A DNA stretch of 48,038 nt, taken from contig JACNJW010000046.1 in the NCBI GenBank assembly GCA_014382365.1, forward strand, positions 1 to 48,038, read 5' to 3'. The DNA comes from SAR324 cluster bacterium (GTDB taxonomy: Bacteria; SAR324; NAC60-12). The notes below the pieces were generated by a model. It saw only the letters and a list, made by a program, of their open reading frames with translations, searched no databases and was not told where the DNA came from. Made by a program: the position numbers and the translations under genes. Positions 34,027 to 42,440 of this stretch are shown here, piece by piece; positions within the stretch are counted from its first letter, which is position 1, and every line of letters begins with the position of its first letter.

Positions 34027-34476
34027 ATGAAATCACTCTTAAAAAAATATCCTGTTGTGGCAGAAATACCTGTAAACTGGGGTGAGATGGATGCCTTTCA
34101 ACATGTAAATAATTCAGTTTATTTTCGTTATTTTGAAAGTGCAAGAATTTTGTATTTTGAGTCTGTCGGTTGGCTGGAAATAATGGAGGAAATGAGTATA
34201 GGACCTATTTTGGGCTCCACTTCTTGTCGTTTTTTGGTGCCGCTGACTTACCCGGATACAGTATTTGTGGGTGCAAAAATAACCGAAATGCATGAGAAAC
34301 GATTTTCAATGGAGTATCTGCTGGTCAGTAAGCAGAAATCGGCAACAGTTGCAGAAGGTACTGGGATGGTGATCTGTTTCAACTACCAAAAAAACCAGAC
34401 TACACAAATTCCTGAAGTTATACGTTCTGCAGTTGAAAAAATCGAAAACCGTGTTTTTGAGAGAGCAGCACGATAA
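34027..34476 (+). CDS. Acyl-CoA thioesterase, 4HBT hotdog family
   Basis: A 149-residue hotdog-fold thioesterase that hydrolyses an acyl-CoA. The family motif is clear: NWGEMDAFQHVNNSVYFRYF, with Asp22 in the catalytic position and HVNN at 26-29, then the long helix FESARILYFESVGW. The beta-strand pattern and length match the YbgC/FadM-like group. The substrate is unknown. The start is 12 bases from thiN on the opposite strand, so promoters of the two genes must overlap each other's coding ends. Confidence 0.87.
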   Translation: MKSLLKKYPVVAEIPVNWGEMDAFQHVNNSVYFRYFESARILYFESVGWLEIMEEMSIGPILGSTSCRFLVPLTYPDTVFVGAKITEMHEKRFSMEYLLVSKQKSATVAEGTGMVICFNYQKNQTTQIPEVIRSAVEKIENRVFERAAR

Positions 34477-34498
34477 GCAAGTGCCCGGTGTCAGATGC

Positions 34499-34810
34499 TC
34501 AGGGCCTGTCTGCAGATTCAGGGAGGTAATAAATCAACTCACTGGAATGCACTAACCCCAATTCTTTACGGGCAATCAATTCAATGTACTCCGGATTGGT
34601 TTTCAGTGCAGTAATTTCCTCCTGCATCAGAGATTTCTCCTGCCTCATTGAATCAAGTTTTAGCCTCAGCTGTTGCTCATGTGCCTCTAGTCGACTGGTT
34701 GCCAAAATTCCATAACTTCCAATTACGGAAATAAGGAGCATCACTGCTCCAAATCCAGCAATTAAGACCATCGTAAAAAGTGAGCGCCACTCTTCAGTTT
34801 CTTTTGCCAT
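34499..34810 (-). CDS. Septum formation initiator, FtsB/DivIC-like
   Basis: Small bitopic division protein. From the ATG at 34810, 11 bases after a perfect AGGAGG, it has 103 residues, the length of E. coli FtsB. The frame is open upstream to 34951, but that part has no signal or family pattern. The product has one membrane helix (LFTMVLIAGFGAVMLLIS), then a coiled coil (RLEAHEQQLRLKLDSMRQEK), and ends with EYIELIARKELGLVHSSEL, the ARKELG motif of the FtsB/DivIC family. FtsB forms a complex with FtsL and FtsQ; an ftsQ lies about 4 kb upstream on the same strand. It is convergent with the thioesterase gene. Confidence 0.8.
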   Translation of the reverse strand: MAKETEEWRSLFTMVLIAGFGAVMLLISVIGSYGILATSRLEAHEQQLRLKLDSMRQEKSLMQEEITALKTNPEYIELIARKELGLVHSSELIYYLPESADRP

Positions 34811-35008
34811 ACCAACCGTATCCTCCTGTGTTTTAGGCGGAGTAAATAGTCCACTTATGTAGAGAATCCGGTCATGATTCTTTAAGTGTTTGTACTGAAT
34901 AACAGGTCGTGTTTGTTGATTTAAACTATTTTTTGAAGTTGGGTACTGCATATTTTAAGCTAAAAGTCAGAAAAAGATCTTTCTTTTGGAGTTTATTCCA
35001 AGTAAATG

Positions 35009-35389
35009 TCAAGTAGATGAGAGCTGTTTGACAGGCTTGTCTTCTGAGAGAGTTATGCATTCAGTCTCCATAACTGCACCCTCCTGAATTAACAACTGAC
35101 CGGAAGGCGTCCGTACTTCACCACGAACATTTGCAGTTGAGGTTACTTCTAAACGTTTGTGGGCCAATAAATCGCCTACTACTTTTCCTGCAACCATAAC
35201 GACATTTCCTTCAATTGCTCCATTGATCTGTCCGTGTTCTGCAACAACAACTTCCTGGTTGCAAAAAACAGAACCTTCCAAAGTACCACTCAAAATCATT
35301 TTTTTTTGAGAATGAATGGTACCTTCGATGAGTAAATCTTTACCCAGTAAAGCCAGACCTTTGTTAGTTGTAGTATTTTGTTGTGACAT
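35009..35389 (-). CDS. Bactofilin
   Basis: Polymer-forming cytoskeletal protein of 126 residues. The core is a run of short beta-strands typical of the right-handed beta-helix of DUF583/bactofilin: LIEGTIHSQKKMILSGTLEG, VVVAEHGQINGAIEGN, AGKVVGDLLAHKRLEVTS and ANVRGEVRTPSGQLLIQEGA, with short flexible ends. Bactofilins scaffold local cell-wall remodelling. The adjacent upstream gene is an M23 peptidase, a pairing seen repeatedly with bactofilins and cell-shape control, for example in Helicobacter. Confidence 0.9.
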   Translation of the reverse strand: MSQQNTTTNKGLALLGKDLLIEGTIHSQKKMILSGTLEGSVFCNQEVVVAEHGQINGAIEGNVVMVAGKVVGDLLAHKRLEVTSTANVRGEVRTPSGQLLIQEGAVMETECITLSEDKPVKQLSST

Positions 35390-35408
35390 ATTTAGTTTTG
35401 TTCAGGAA

Positions 35409-36746
35409 TCAATGTCTATAATATAGAGATTGATCCGGATTAAAGCTGGATATTGGTAGTAGTGGATCTGTTCTACGCCCGTTGATAATTATTTCATAGT
35501 GCAGGTGGGGTCCCGTACTTCGCCCAGTACTTCCTACTAAACCTAAGATGTCTCCACGTTTAAGCTGTTGTCCGCGTCTTACCTTTATTTTGGAAAGATG
35601 AGCAAAACGGGTTCTGTAACGAACAGATTTTTTCTTTCCAGGAAAAAAGCCTCTTCCGTGTTGGAGTTCTACCAACAGACCAAACCCTGATTTGCGGCTT
35701 GCAGTCCTGACAACTCCGTCTGCAGGTGCATAAACAGGTGTACCTCTTCGTGCTCTGAAATCGATGCCGGCATGATATTCACGCTTCTTTGTAAAAGGAT
35801 CTGTACGCATTCCATAGCGGTCAGATAAAGCCCTGCTGCGTAGTGGTATGATAGTCGGAGTTTGTCTCCAGATAGTGTGATTACGTGCAATCTTCTGACT
35901 CAAATCCTCTAACTGAGCTACCGTTGAGTAATAGTTATCAGAGTTGTTGTAGAGAAACTGTCTTAGACTGCCTGAACTTAACAGTGCCTGTGGAGACTCG
36001 AGTGCCATACTATCCAAAATAGTTGGTCCACCGCGCCCTGTTTTCGTTTTTACACGTTTGCTTTTACTGGCTTTACTAAGTGTTATGCCAGTAGTTTTGC
36101 TGATTTTTTTTGTAAGACGCGAGACAGTTGCCTGATTTGCCTTGAGAAACTCCATATGTTCAGACAGATCCTGTTCTGTCTCAACAAGCTGTCTACGCAA
36201 CTGCTGAATTGTATTAGCTTGTTCTTCAAAACTGCCGCGTCGAGCAGCAAATTCCTGCAAAGATTTGTTAAATAACAGAAAATCCTGATATATTTGTTCA
36301 AGCCATTGTACAGTTTGTTGAGGTTCTGCCTGATCACCAAAATCGGGTGCACATTGTGCCTCCAAAGTCTGACACATAAAGTTATGTAATTCATCCAACT
36401 TGTTAGTGTTGGAGCGAAACAGAGCTAAATGTTTTTTGAACATGATGCCACTGTTTTGCGTAGCTTGTTTCAACTCATCGACATAATTTTCAAGAAACGA
36501 AATTCTCGACTCTCGTCCATCGTAGAGATCAATTCGCTGTTGAAATGCCACCTGAGTCTTCTCCTGTTCCTCAAGTAACAGACGCTGTTTAGTAATGGTT
36601 TGAAATTGTTCAAAAAATTTCCAGCTTAATGCACCTGCACCAACCAGCAGCAAGCTCAGCAACAAAAACAGTAATTTTGTGCCAAAATGATACTGCCGTA
36701 CACCGACGTTACTTTCCTTCAGAAATAAAATTGAATAGTCATTCAT
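35409..36746 (-). CDS. Membrane-anchored M23 (LytM-type) peptidoglycan endopeptidase
   Basis: Predicted to cut peptide cross-links in the periplasmic wall. The 445 residues comprise a short cytoplasmic start, one membrane helix (about 22-42), a long coiled-coil region rich in Gln, Glu and Leu (about 55-215), and the M23 domain. All zinc and catalytic residues are present: His325 and Asp329 in YHAGIDFRA, His383 in FAHL, and His414/His416 in HLHYE. The enzyme should be active, not a degenerate activator like EnvC. It lies 19 bases before the bactofilin gene and is almost certainly co-transcribed with it. Confidence 0.93.
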   Translation of the reverse strand: MNDYSILFLKESNVGVRQYHFGTKLLFLLLSLLLVGAGALSWKFFEQFQTITKQRLLLEEQEKTQVAFQQRIDLYDGRESRISFLENYVDELKQATQNSGIMFKKHLALFRSNTNKLDELHNFMCQTLEAQCAPDFGDQAEPQQTVQWLEQIYQDFLLFNKSLQEFAARRGSFEEQANTIQQLRRQLVETEQDLSEHMEFLKANQATVSRLTKKISKTTGITLSKASKSKRVKTKTGRGGPTILDSMALESPQALLSSGSLRQFLYNNSDNYYSTVAQLEDLSQKIARNHTIWRQTPTIIPLRSRALSDRYGMRTDPFTKKREYHAGIDFRARRGTPVYAPADGVVRTASRKSGFGLLVELQHGRGFFPGKKKSVRYRTRFAHLSKIKVRRGQQLKRGDILGLVGSTGRSTGPHLHYEIIINGRRTDPLLPISSFNPDQSLYYRH

Positions 36747-37129
36747 GAATTCACATTAGTAAAAAAAGCTGAGATCAATTGCTAATGATATCATATTAAC
36801 TGAAGAACTACAACAAAACCTGAATTTGCACTTATTTTCAGTTACCAGGTAAATAGCCTGCTGACTCAGGCCTGCCGGCAGTTTTGCGGTGTTGTATGTT
36901 TGATTCCGGAACGTAGCTCTAGAAGCTCAAGTGTAAGTCTAGTATTGGAGCCAAAAAAACTCCGAATATATTTTAAATAATCCTTCAGCAGTTGCTGCTT
37001 TTTCGGTAGTATGTTTTCTTGATGATCAACAAACTAGCCTTTAGGTCTTTACACTGCCAAAATCATGCAAAAGATAAGTTCTGTGAGTTCTATCTGTTAT
37101 TATTTAAGTATTTGAGCGACTATTGATTA
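36747..37129. other. 383-base gap with palindromes, no gene seen
   Basis: No protein frame of convincing composition. Small structures are visible: GCCTG-CTGACT-CAGGC (36857-36872) followed directly by the palindrome CTGCCGGCAG (36872-36881) and TTTT; CAGCA-GT-TGCTG-CTTTTT (36986-37003) on the plus strand; and GGAG/CTCC around an A-run near 36945-36960. The first two could terminate something on the plus strand, but no plus-strand gene is there. The gap probably carries the promoter of the M23-bactofilin genes. Confidence 0.4.
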
Positions 37130-38668
37130 TCAAATATTCAGTAAGAGCGGTTGTACTTCTTCCAAGTCGGTCAATCCTTCTTTTAGCAGACGTTGAGCAG
37201 TTTGTTCAAGTGTATGGAAATAAAGTTCCGGAGCATCCCGGATCAGTTTCTTCCCGGTATCTCCAGCCTCTATGCGATCTCGTACAAGTGAGTTGATTTT
37301 CAGAATTTCATAAACTGGGATACGTCCGGCATAGCCTGTTCCACGGCAGCGCAAACAGTTCTTGTTGGTAAAACCGATTTCCCTCTTAACATTAGGATGA
37401 GTACAGCGTCGGCGGACTAATCTCTGGGAAACAATTACGGTCAGGGTTTCTGCTAACAAGTCCGGAGCAATTCCGAGGTTCAGTAAGCGTTGAATGGCAG
37501 TTACAGAATCGCTGCTGTGTAATGTCGAGAGTACCAGGTGTCCTGTTAATGCCGCTTTGACTGCAATATTTGCAGTCTCTTCATCTCTGATCTCGCCAAT
37601 CAAAAGTACATCCGGATCTTGTCGCAGTGCAGCCCTCAAGGTGTCCGCAAATCCCAGACCCTGCTCCGGTTTTACAGAAACTTGTGTGATACCTTCAATA
37701 TGGTATTCCACAGGATTTTCGATGGTCAGAATGTTTTTTTCCTGTGAATTAAGTGCATTGAGAACTGCATAGAGTGTAGTGGTTTTACCACTGCCGGTTG
37801 GTCCAACTATTAAAATCAAACCGCTTGGTGCCTGACTTGCCTGATAGAGCATTTCCACATCATTCTTAAAAAAACCAAGTGCCTCCAATTTATGCTGTAC
37901 GGGAGTCTGGTCTAAAAGCCGGAGAACGAGCTTTTCTCCCAATTGTCCCGGTAAGGTGGATACTCTAACGTCAAATATGCGGTTTCCGTTGGTATGGTAG
38001 CTGTAATGTCCATCTTGAGGAAGTCGCCGCACCGCAATATCCATTCCGGCCAGCAACTTAATACGTGAGAATATTTGAGGTTGGAGAGCGCTTGGAATTG
38101 GCTCTGCATCCTGAAGGTAGCCGTCAATCCGGTACCGAACCCGGAGTTGATTTTTTTCCGGCTCAAGGTGGATATCGGATCCTCTGCGTGAAATGGCCTC
38201 TTCAAAAATTTGATGGATTCTTCCGGTTGCAGAAATATCTGCTTTAACGGCAGATAAGTGAGATGTTTCCAGTAAATCTTCAATTTGCTGTTGTCGGGCT
38301 AAATGCCACAAAACCGTCTCTTCCAGGTGAAAGGCCGCTTGATTCAACATTAACCAGTTTGACTGAATTGACAAAAGTCCAATGCATTTTTTACCGAAAC
38401 GCATGGGCAAAATACCGGTGCTTTCATAAAGTTGTTTTGTTAAAGGAAGGTCTTCGTGATGCAGAACGTGATTTTCTGTTCTGAAAAATAAAGGCAGGTT
38501 AAAACGGGTTGACAACTGCTTGAGAAGTTGTGACTCCTCCAGCAGTTCCATTTGAATCAGACGCTGAATTTTTTCAAATTCTGATAGATTTTGAAAAGAA
38601 CTTCCGGATTGCCGGAGCAAATCCGGATCAAGTTCTTCTTGCTGTATAAGTTCGTCCAACAACCCCAT
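37130..38668 (-). CDS. Type II secretion / type IV pilus assembly ATPase (GspE/PilB family)
   Basis: Hexameric cytoplasmic ATPase that drives pilin or pseudopilin assembly. The ATG at 38668 with GGAG eight bases upstream gives 512 residues; a TTG ten codons earlier is weaker. An N-terminal MshEN-like region (about 30-135) is followed by the ATPase: SDIHLEP (Asp box start), Walker A GPTGSGKTT (289-297), DVLLIGEIRDEETA (Walker B), the HLVLSTLHSSD His box and RCRGTGYAGRIPVYEI. The zinc module has only three cysteines (422, 438, 441) instead of the usual four (CxxC...CxxC). No other pilus or secretion gene is visible nearby, so the system cannot be named. Confidence 0.88.
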   Translation of the reverse strand: MGLLDELIQQEELDPDLLRQSGSSFQNLSEFEKIQRLIQMELLEESQLLKQLSTRFNLPLFFRTENHVLHHEDLPLTKQLYESTGILPMRFGKKCIGLLSIQSNWLMLNQAAFHLEETVLWHLARQQQIEDLLETSHLSAVKADISATGRIHQIFEEAISRRGSDIHLEPEKNQLRVRYRIDGYLQDAEPIPSALQPQIFSRIKLLAGMDIAVRRLPQDGHYSYHTNGNRIFDVRVSTLPGQLGEKLVLRLLDQTPVQHKLEALGFFKNDVEMLYQASQAPSGLILIVGPTGSGKTTTLYAVLNALNSQEKNILTIENPVEYHIEGITQVSVKPEQGLGFADTLRAALRQDPDVLLIGEIRDEETANIAVKAALTGHLVLSTLHSSDSVTAIQRLLNLGIAPDLLAETLTVIVSQRLVRRRCTHPNVKREIGFTNKNCLRCRGTGYAGRIPVYEILKINSLVRDRIEAGDTGKKLIRDAPELYFHTLEQTAQRLLKEGLTDLEEVQPLLLNI

Positions 38669-38730
38669 GATGCTGCTCCACGAAAAACTGGAGGACAAAT
38701 TGTTTGTACACCAGTTTGATAGAATTTATT

Positions 38731-39825
38731 TCATGGTACTAGCATTACCCTATTTCGATAGCGCAGGTCAATACTTTTTAATTGCGGATGTTGTTTATAC
38801 AAAGCTGGATAAATAGTTTGAAAGGTTTTTAAGCGTTTGTCAAAATCACGCTTTCCCATTTGGATTGTCAGCGGAACTGAACGCAGAGGTTGTGATGAGC
38901 TGGGTTGAAGATTGGAATAGTTCTGAGGCCAGTTTAGTTTGAGATTGAGTGGATCAGAAATATCAATATGTATTGGCATTGCAGGCCAGTTGACGAGATC
39001 AGCTTGGTCCTCAGACTCAATATGCGTGACTGAAATTTCTGCATTTTGAGTCGCAGCCATTTCCTGAAAAGTAGTGAGAAACTTGATCCCGCGAGCCAGC
39101 ACGGCGGAATCAAGTCGTGTCCCTAGCTTCATTTCTGAAACGGTCAGCCCTTTGATTAGCGGCAGTCTTTTGTGTGTAGAATCCAGTAGTTCAGCAACAG
39201 ATAATTGTTTGAGCAGGCGCTGATCTTTTCCAATCAGAACATAATTCTGTTTTGTGATTGCTGTTGGTGAAAAAACGTTGGCCTGTTGTGTTATTTTCAG
39301 CAGAGCTACAGGCTGATATTCATTGAAAAACAAAAATATTTCATCAGGAAATCTGCGTCTAATATCTGCTTTTTGCACTAGAGGATGTACCTGTAAACGT
39401 GCTGCAAGCTGATAAGGGTTGAGATCTATCAAACGCTGTCCGGGGCGCAAACCACTGGTTCTCAACACCTCAGCATCACTCAGTAACTGATTGCCATTGA
39501 TCTGGACTTTAGTAAGAGCTTTTTGAAAATATGCCTGACCAACCTGGATGCTCCCGCCGGTCAGCCACAAAATAAAAACCAAACCGCAGAATGCAATCAG
39601 TTTTTCCAGCAGCCAGCGTATTTTATGACGCAACAGTGCAGGTTCATTTTCTTTAAAATACTGCGGAATCCAGGAGGTTCGATTATTGGGATCAGTACTG
39701 GGCTTGCGGAGTTTTAATGCAATACCGGGAATTGGATTACTGCGGTTTTTCCGGATGCTGACGGATGTTGTCCGTAGTTTTCGTACAGCCGGACGTCGGC
39801 TGGATTGTCGTTTGAGGTCCTGCAT
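38731..39825 (-). CDS. ftsQ: Cell division protein FtsQ
   Basis: Single-pass inner-membrane divisome protein. The 364 residues have a long basic cytoplasmic N-terminus (1-70; many Arg, Lys, Ser, Pro), one membrane helix (about 74-92, LIAFCGLVFILWLTG), and a POTRA domain (about 103-175: LTKVQINGNQLLSDAEVLR, then LVQKADIRRRFPDEIFLFF). The FtsQ beta-domain follows, with the family end SIDLRYRNRVMLVP. The order murB-ftsQ matches part of the dcw cluster, but ddl and ftsA are not beside it. The N-terminal extension is longer than in E. coli. Confidence 0.92.
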   Translation of the reverse strand: MQDLKRQSSRRPAVRKLRTTSVSIRKNRSNPIPGIALKLRKPSTDPNNRTSWIPQYFKENEPALLRHKIRWLLEKLIAFCGLVFILWLTGGSIQVGQAYFQKALTKVQINGNQLLSDAEVLRTSGLRPGQRLIDLNPYQLAARLQVHPLVQKADIRRRFPDEIFLFFNEYQPVALLKITQQANVFSPTAITKQNYVLIGKDQRLLKQLSVAELLDSTHKRLPLIKGLTVSEMKLGTRLDSAVLARGIKFLTTFQEMAATQNAEISVTHIESEDQADLVNWPAMPIHIDISDPLNLKLNWPQNYSNLQPSSSQPLRSVPLTIQMGKRDFDKRLKTFQTIYPALYKQHPQLKSIDLRYRNRVMLVP

Positions 39826-39920
39826 TTATAAACGGGCATTTCAATTATTGTTGACAGTTTTCGGACTAAATGCAGCACAAACGGTTGACTGCAAGATTGG
39901 AGCAGTCAGCTGCAAAAAAA

Positions 39921-40880
39921 TTAGCCATACCCTGCACTCTGCAGGATTTGAACCTCAAGCTCCAAATTAATCGAGTGATTACGAAAAACTGTTTCCTGGA
40001 CAGTCTCAATTAACGTCATTATTTCTACAGAGGATGCACAGCCAAGGTTAACTATAAAATTTGCATGCTTAGGACTAACTTGAGCTTCACCCTGAATTTT
40101 TCCTTTTAATCCAGAATCTTCTATCAGGCGTGCAGCATAATCTCCCGGAGGGTTTTTAAAAACAGAACCGCAACTGGGCTGATTATAAGGTTGCTTTTCC
40201 ATCCGGAATTGCTGGCATTCCAGCATTTTTTTTTCTGCAGTCTGCAGATCTGATTCCTCCAGTTCAAAAACTGCGCTGGTGATTATCCGTCCGTAATTAC
40301 CTTTCAGTTCAGAAAAGCGGTAATTGAAATCCAGATTATCCCGGGGTGTGGTATGTAATTCTCCTGACATGTCCATCCACTCTGCTTCCAATAAAAAATC
40401 TGCAGTTTCACCACCATGAGCACCGGCGTTCATGGCAATTGCTCCTCCGATTGTACCTGGAATGCCGATTAGAAATTCCATACCACCCCAGCCGAGTGCA
40501 ACGCTGCGCTGAGCAAATGTGACATCAGCCAGTGCAGCTCCCGCAGAGACGATATTTTTTACTGTGTAAGAACTGTCTGTTTCAAGAGTTTGCCAGTTTT
40601 TGAACTCGCCACTCAAATGTAAAATAATACCGGGCCAGTTTGTATCAGGAATGAGCAGGTTGGAGCCTTTGCCAAGGATAAACCAGGGGATTTTGTGTTT
40701 GCGGATAAAGGACAGAATGAGAGCTAAATCTGTTTTATTGACGACATCAATCAGACAATCCGCGCTGCCGCCGATTCTCCAGGTATTGAAACGCTTGAGA
40801 GACTCTTTAGTGCGTAAACGTGAAGAGAGAGGTAATTCCTCCAGTGTTGTCAGCCATTCCGGTTGCTCTTTGTCCGGCAT
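39921..40880 (-). CDS. murB: UDP-N-acetylenolpyruvoylglucosamine reductase
   Basis: Second committed step of peptidoglycan precursor synthesis; FAD-dependent reduction to UDP-MurNAc. The 319 residues show TWRIGGSADCLI (33-44), LGKGSNLL (69-76), GIPGTIGGAIAMNAG (139-153), and CGSVFKNPPGDYAARLIE (237-254) with catalytic Ser239. The length and absence of the split loop suit type II MurB. AAAGGATG precedes the ATG. It is followed by ftsQ after 95 bases. Confidence 0.96.
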   Translation of the reverse strand: MPDKEQPEWLTTLEELPLSSRLRTKESLKRFNTWRIGGSADCLIDVVNKTDLALILSFIRKHKIPWFILGKGSNLLIPDTNWPGIILHLSGEFKNWQTLETDSSYTVKNIVSAGAALADVTFAQRSVALGWGGMEFLIGIPGTIGGAIAMNAGAHGGETADFLLEAEWMDMSGELHTTPRDNLDFNYRFSELKGNYGRIITSAVFELEESDLQTAEKKMLECQQFRMEKQPYNQPSCGSVFKNPPGDYAARLIEDSGLKGKIQGEAQVSPKHANFIVNLGCASSVEIMTLIETVQETVFRNHSINLELEVQILQSAGYG

Positions 40881-40900
40881 TTTTCATCCTTTGTTCTGTC

Positions 40901-41359
40901 TTATAGGGATTCAAGCTCTGCAAAATTATCCTCATTTGGACGCCGCTCATAAAGTTCTTCCAATTTGTAATACTTGCGAATTGCAGGATGAAAAACATGT
41001 AGAATAATATTCCCATAATCCAAAAGTACCCAGTTTCCCTCTTTTTCACCTTCAATACCCAAAGATAACTCACCTTGATGCTTCATCTTATACTGCACAT
41101 CTTCTGCAATTCCCCTGCAGTGCAACTGAGAGCGTCCTTCGCAAATCAACAGATAATCTGCCAGACTCGAACGTTGCTGGGCATCAATCAAAATAATATT
41201 TTCAGCCTTTGCATCGTCCAGATATTGTAAAATACGTTTAATTAAAGTCCGGTCAGTGTCGTCAGTAATTGCCTTTTCCAAATCCTTTTCCGTTAAGTCA
41301 AACTCAAAGGATTCTTCTTTTTCCGAAGTTTTCGGTTTATTTTTTGTTTCTGTAGCCAA
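40901..41359 (-). CDS. rsfS: Ribosomal silencing factor RsfS (Iojap/YbeB)
   Basis: Binds L14 and blocks subunit joining when nutrients are short. Residues about 40-150 match the family: AENIILIDAQQRSSLADYLL, ICEGRSQLHCRGIAEDV, and NWVLLDYGNIILHVFHP. The first 40 residues are a charged extension. The start is TTG at 41359; no ATG occurs before the core. It lies 20 bases before murB. Confidence 0.93.
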   Translation of the reverse strand: MATETKNKPKTSEKEESFEFDLTEKDLEKAITDDTDRTLIKRILQYLDDAKAENIILIDAQQRSSLADYLLICEGRSQLHCRGIAEDVQYKMKHQGELSLGIEGEKEGNWVLLDYGNIILHVFHPAIRKYYKLEELYERRPNEDNFAELESL

Positions 41360-41466
41360 GTTTCGTTTAAATTAAGATGTTGAATTTTTTTAGTTTATTA
41401 CATACTCTGCCTTTTAACAAGAGCAGAAGCAGTGTTTGTTTTTAGCTAATTTCAGCTGCAATAAAA

Positions 41467-42411
41467 TCAGCAATCATAACAGCGTCCCTGCCAGGTTCCT
41501 TTTGCAGTCAGATAGTCATCAATAAATTGAGTTGGACGCATTTTCTCTTTTGTCCATGCTGGAGCTACCAGTTCATCCCAGCGTGATGCAACTGCGGCCA
41601 ATCTGTGTACTGCTATTTTTGGAGAAAGATTTTCCAGAAATAAGCTTACTTTACGTGTGTATTCCTCCAGCTCGACCGGCACAAACAGCGCTTCACGATA
41701 TAACGTTTCCAGTTTGGTGTTCCGAAGTACATGCAGGTTGTGTAATTTTACCCCATCTACTCCCAGCTCTGACAATATGTTTGCAGTATCTCGAATTTGT
41801 GCATCAGTTTCTTCCGGAAGCCCAAACATCAAATGCACACAGAGATTTAGATCAGCAAGAGATTTTAGTTTGCGGATTGCACTCAGGGAGCAGGCACTGT
41901 CATGTCCTCTTGAAAGAAATTTCAGCTGTGCGTCATCAAAAGTCTGAACACCAAGTTCAACTGACAGGTAGTTTTTTTGTGCAATTTCTGCAAATTTCCG
42001 CAGCACCCTTTTGGGCAGGCAGTCCGGACGTGTTCCCACCACAATTCCCACCACATCCTTTTCCTCCAGTGCAACCTGATACAAGGATTCCAACTCTTTG
42101 AAGCGTCCGAAGGTGTTGGTGTAGGCCTGAAAATAGATTAAAAATTTTTGGGCACGGTAACGCTTTCGAATTGCCTCCCGGTTGATATTGATTTGTTCCA
42201 GAATTGGCTGATCACGATACTGATGATAAGCAGCGGAGCCCCATTCATCACAAAAAATGCAGACATCCATTCCCTGCTTTCCCTCTCTGTTGGGACAGGA
42301 ATCTGCAATAGAAACACTGACCTTAAATACTTTTTCACCAAAGCGCTCTTTGTAGTGTTGGCTCAGTGGACGGTAGCGTTTACCATGGTCAAACGCCGGA
42401 ATTTGCTGCAT
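41467..42411 (-). CDS. Radical SAM protein, YhcC family
   Basis: A 314-residue radical SAM protein like E. coli YhcC. The iron-sulfur motif is the family's spaced variant: CPNREGKQGMDVCIFC (Cys39, Cys51, Cys54). KFLIYFQAYTNTFG, GTRPDCLP, LSVELGVQTF, NLCVHLMFGLPEETD and KLHNLHVLRNTKLETLY follow, all typical. The biochemical role of YhcC is not firmly established; relation to coproporphyrinogen and tRNA-modifying enzymes is by fold. It sits between the RodZ-like gene and rsfS. Confidence 0.9.
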   Translation of the reverse strand: MQQIPAFDHGKRYRPLSQHYKERFGEKVFKVSVSIADSCPNREGKQGMDVCIFCDEWGSAAYHQYRDQPILEQININREAIRKRYRAQKFLIYFQAYTNTFGRFKELESLYQVALEEKDVVGIVVGTRPDCLPKRVLRKFAEIAQKNYLSVELGVQTFDDAQLKFLSRGHDSACSLSAIRKLKSLADLNLCVHLMFGLPEETDAQIRDTANILSELGVDGVKLHNLHVLRNTKLETLYREALFVPVELEEYTRKVSLFLENLSPKIAVHRLAAVASRWDELVAPAWTKEKMRPTQFIDDYLTAKGTWQGRCYDC

Positions 42412-42440
42412 GGAACAGGGGGAAAGTTAATTCAGTGAAT

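Noticed and set aside
34811..34951. 47-codon N-terminal extension of the FtsB-like gene
   Set aside because: A perfect AGGAGG precedes the internal ATG, and the resulting 103 residues equal the usual FtsB length.
41532..42101. 189-residue plus-strand open frame
   Set aside because: It lies entirely opposite the YhcC-like radical SAM gene, which has clear motifs.
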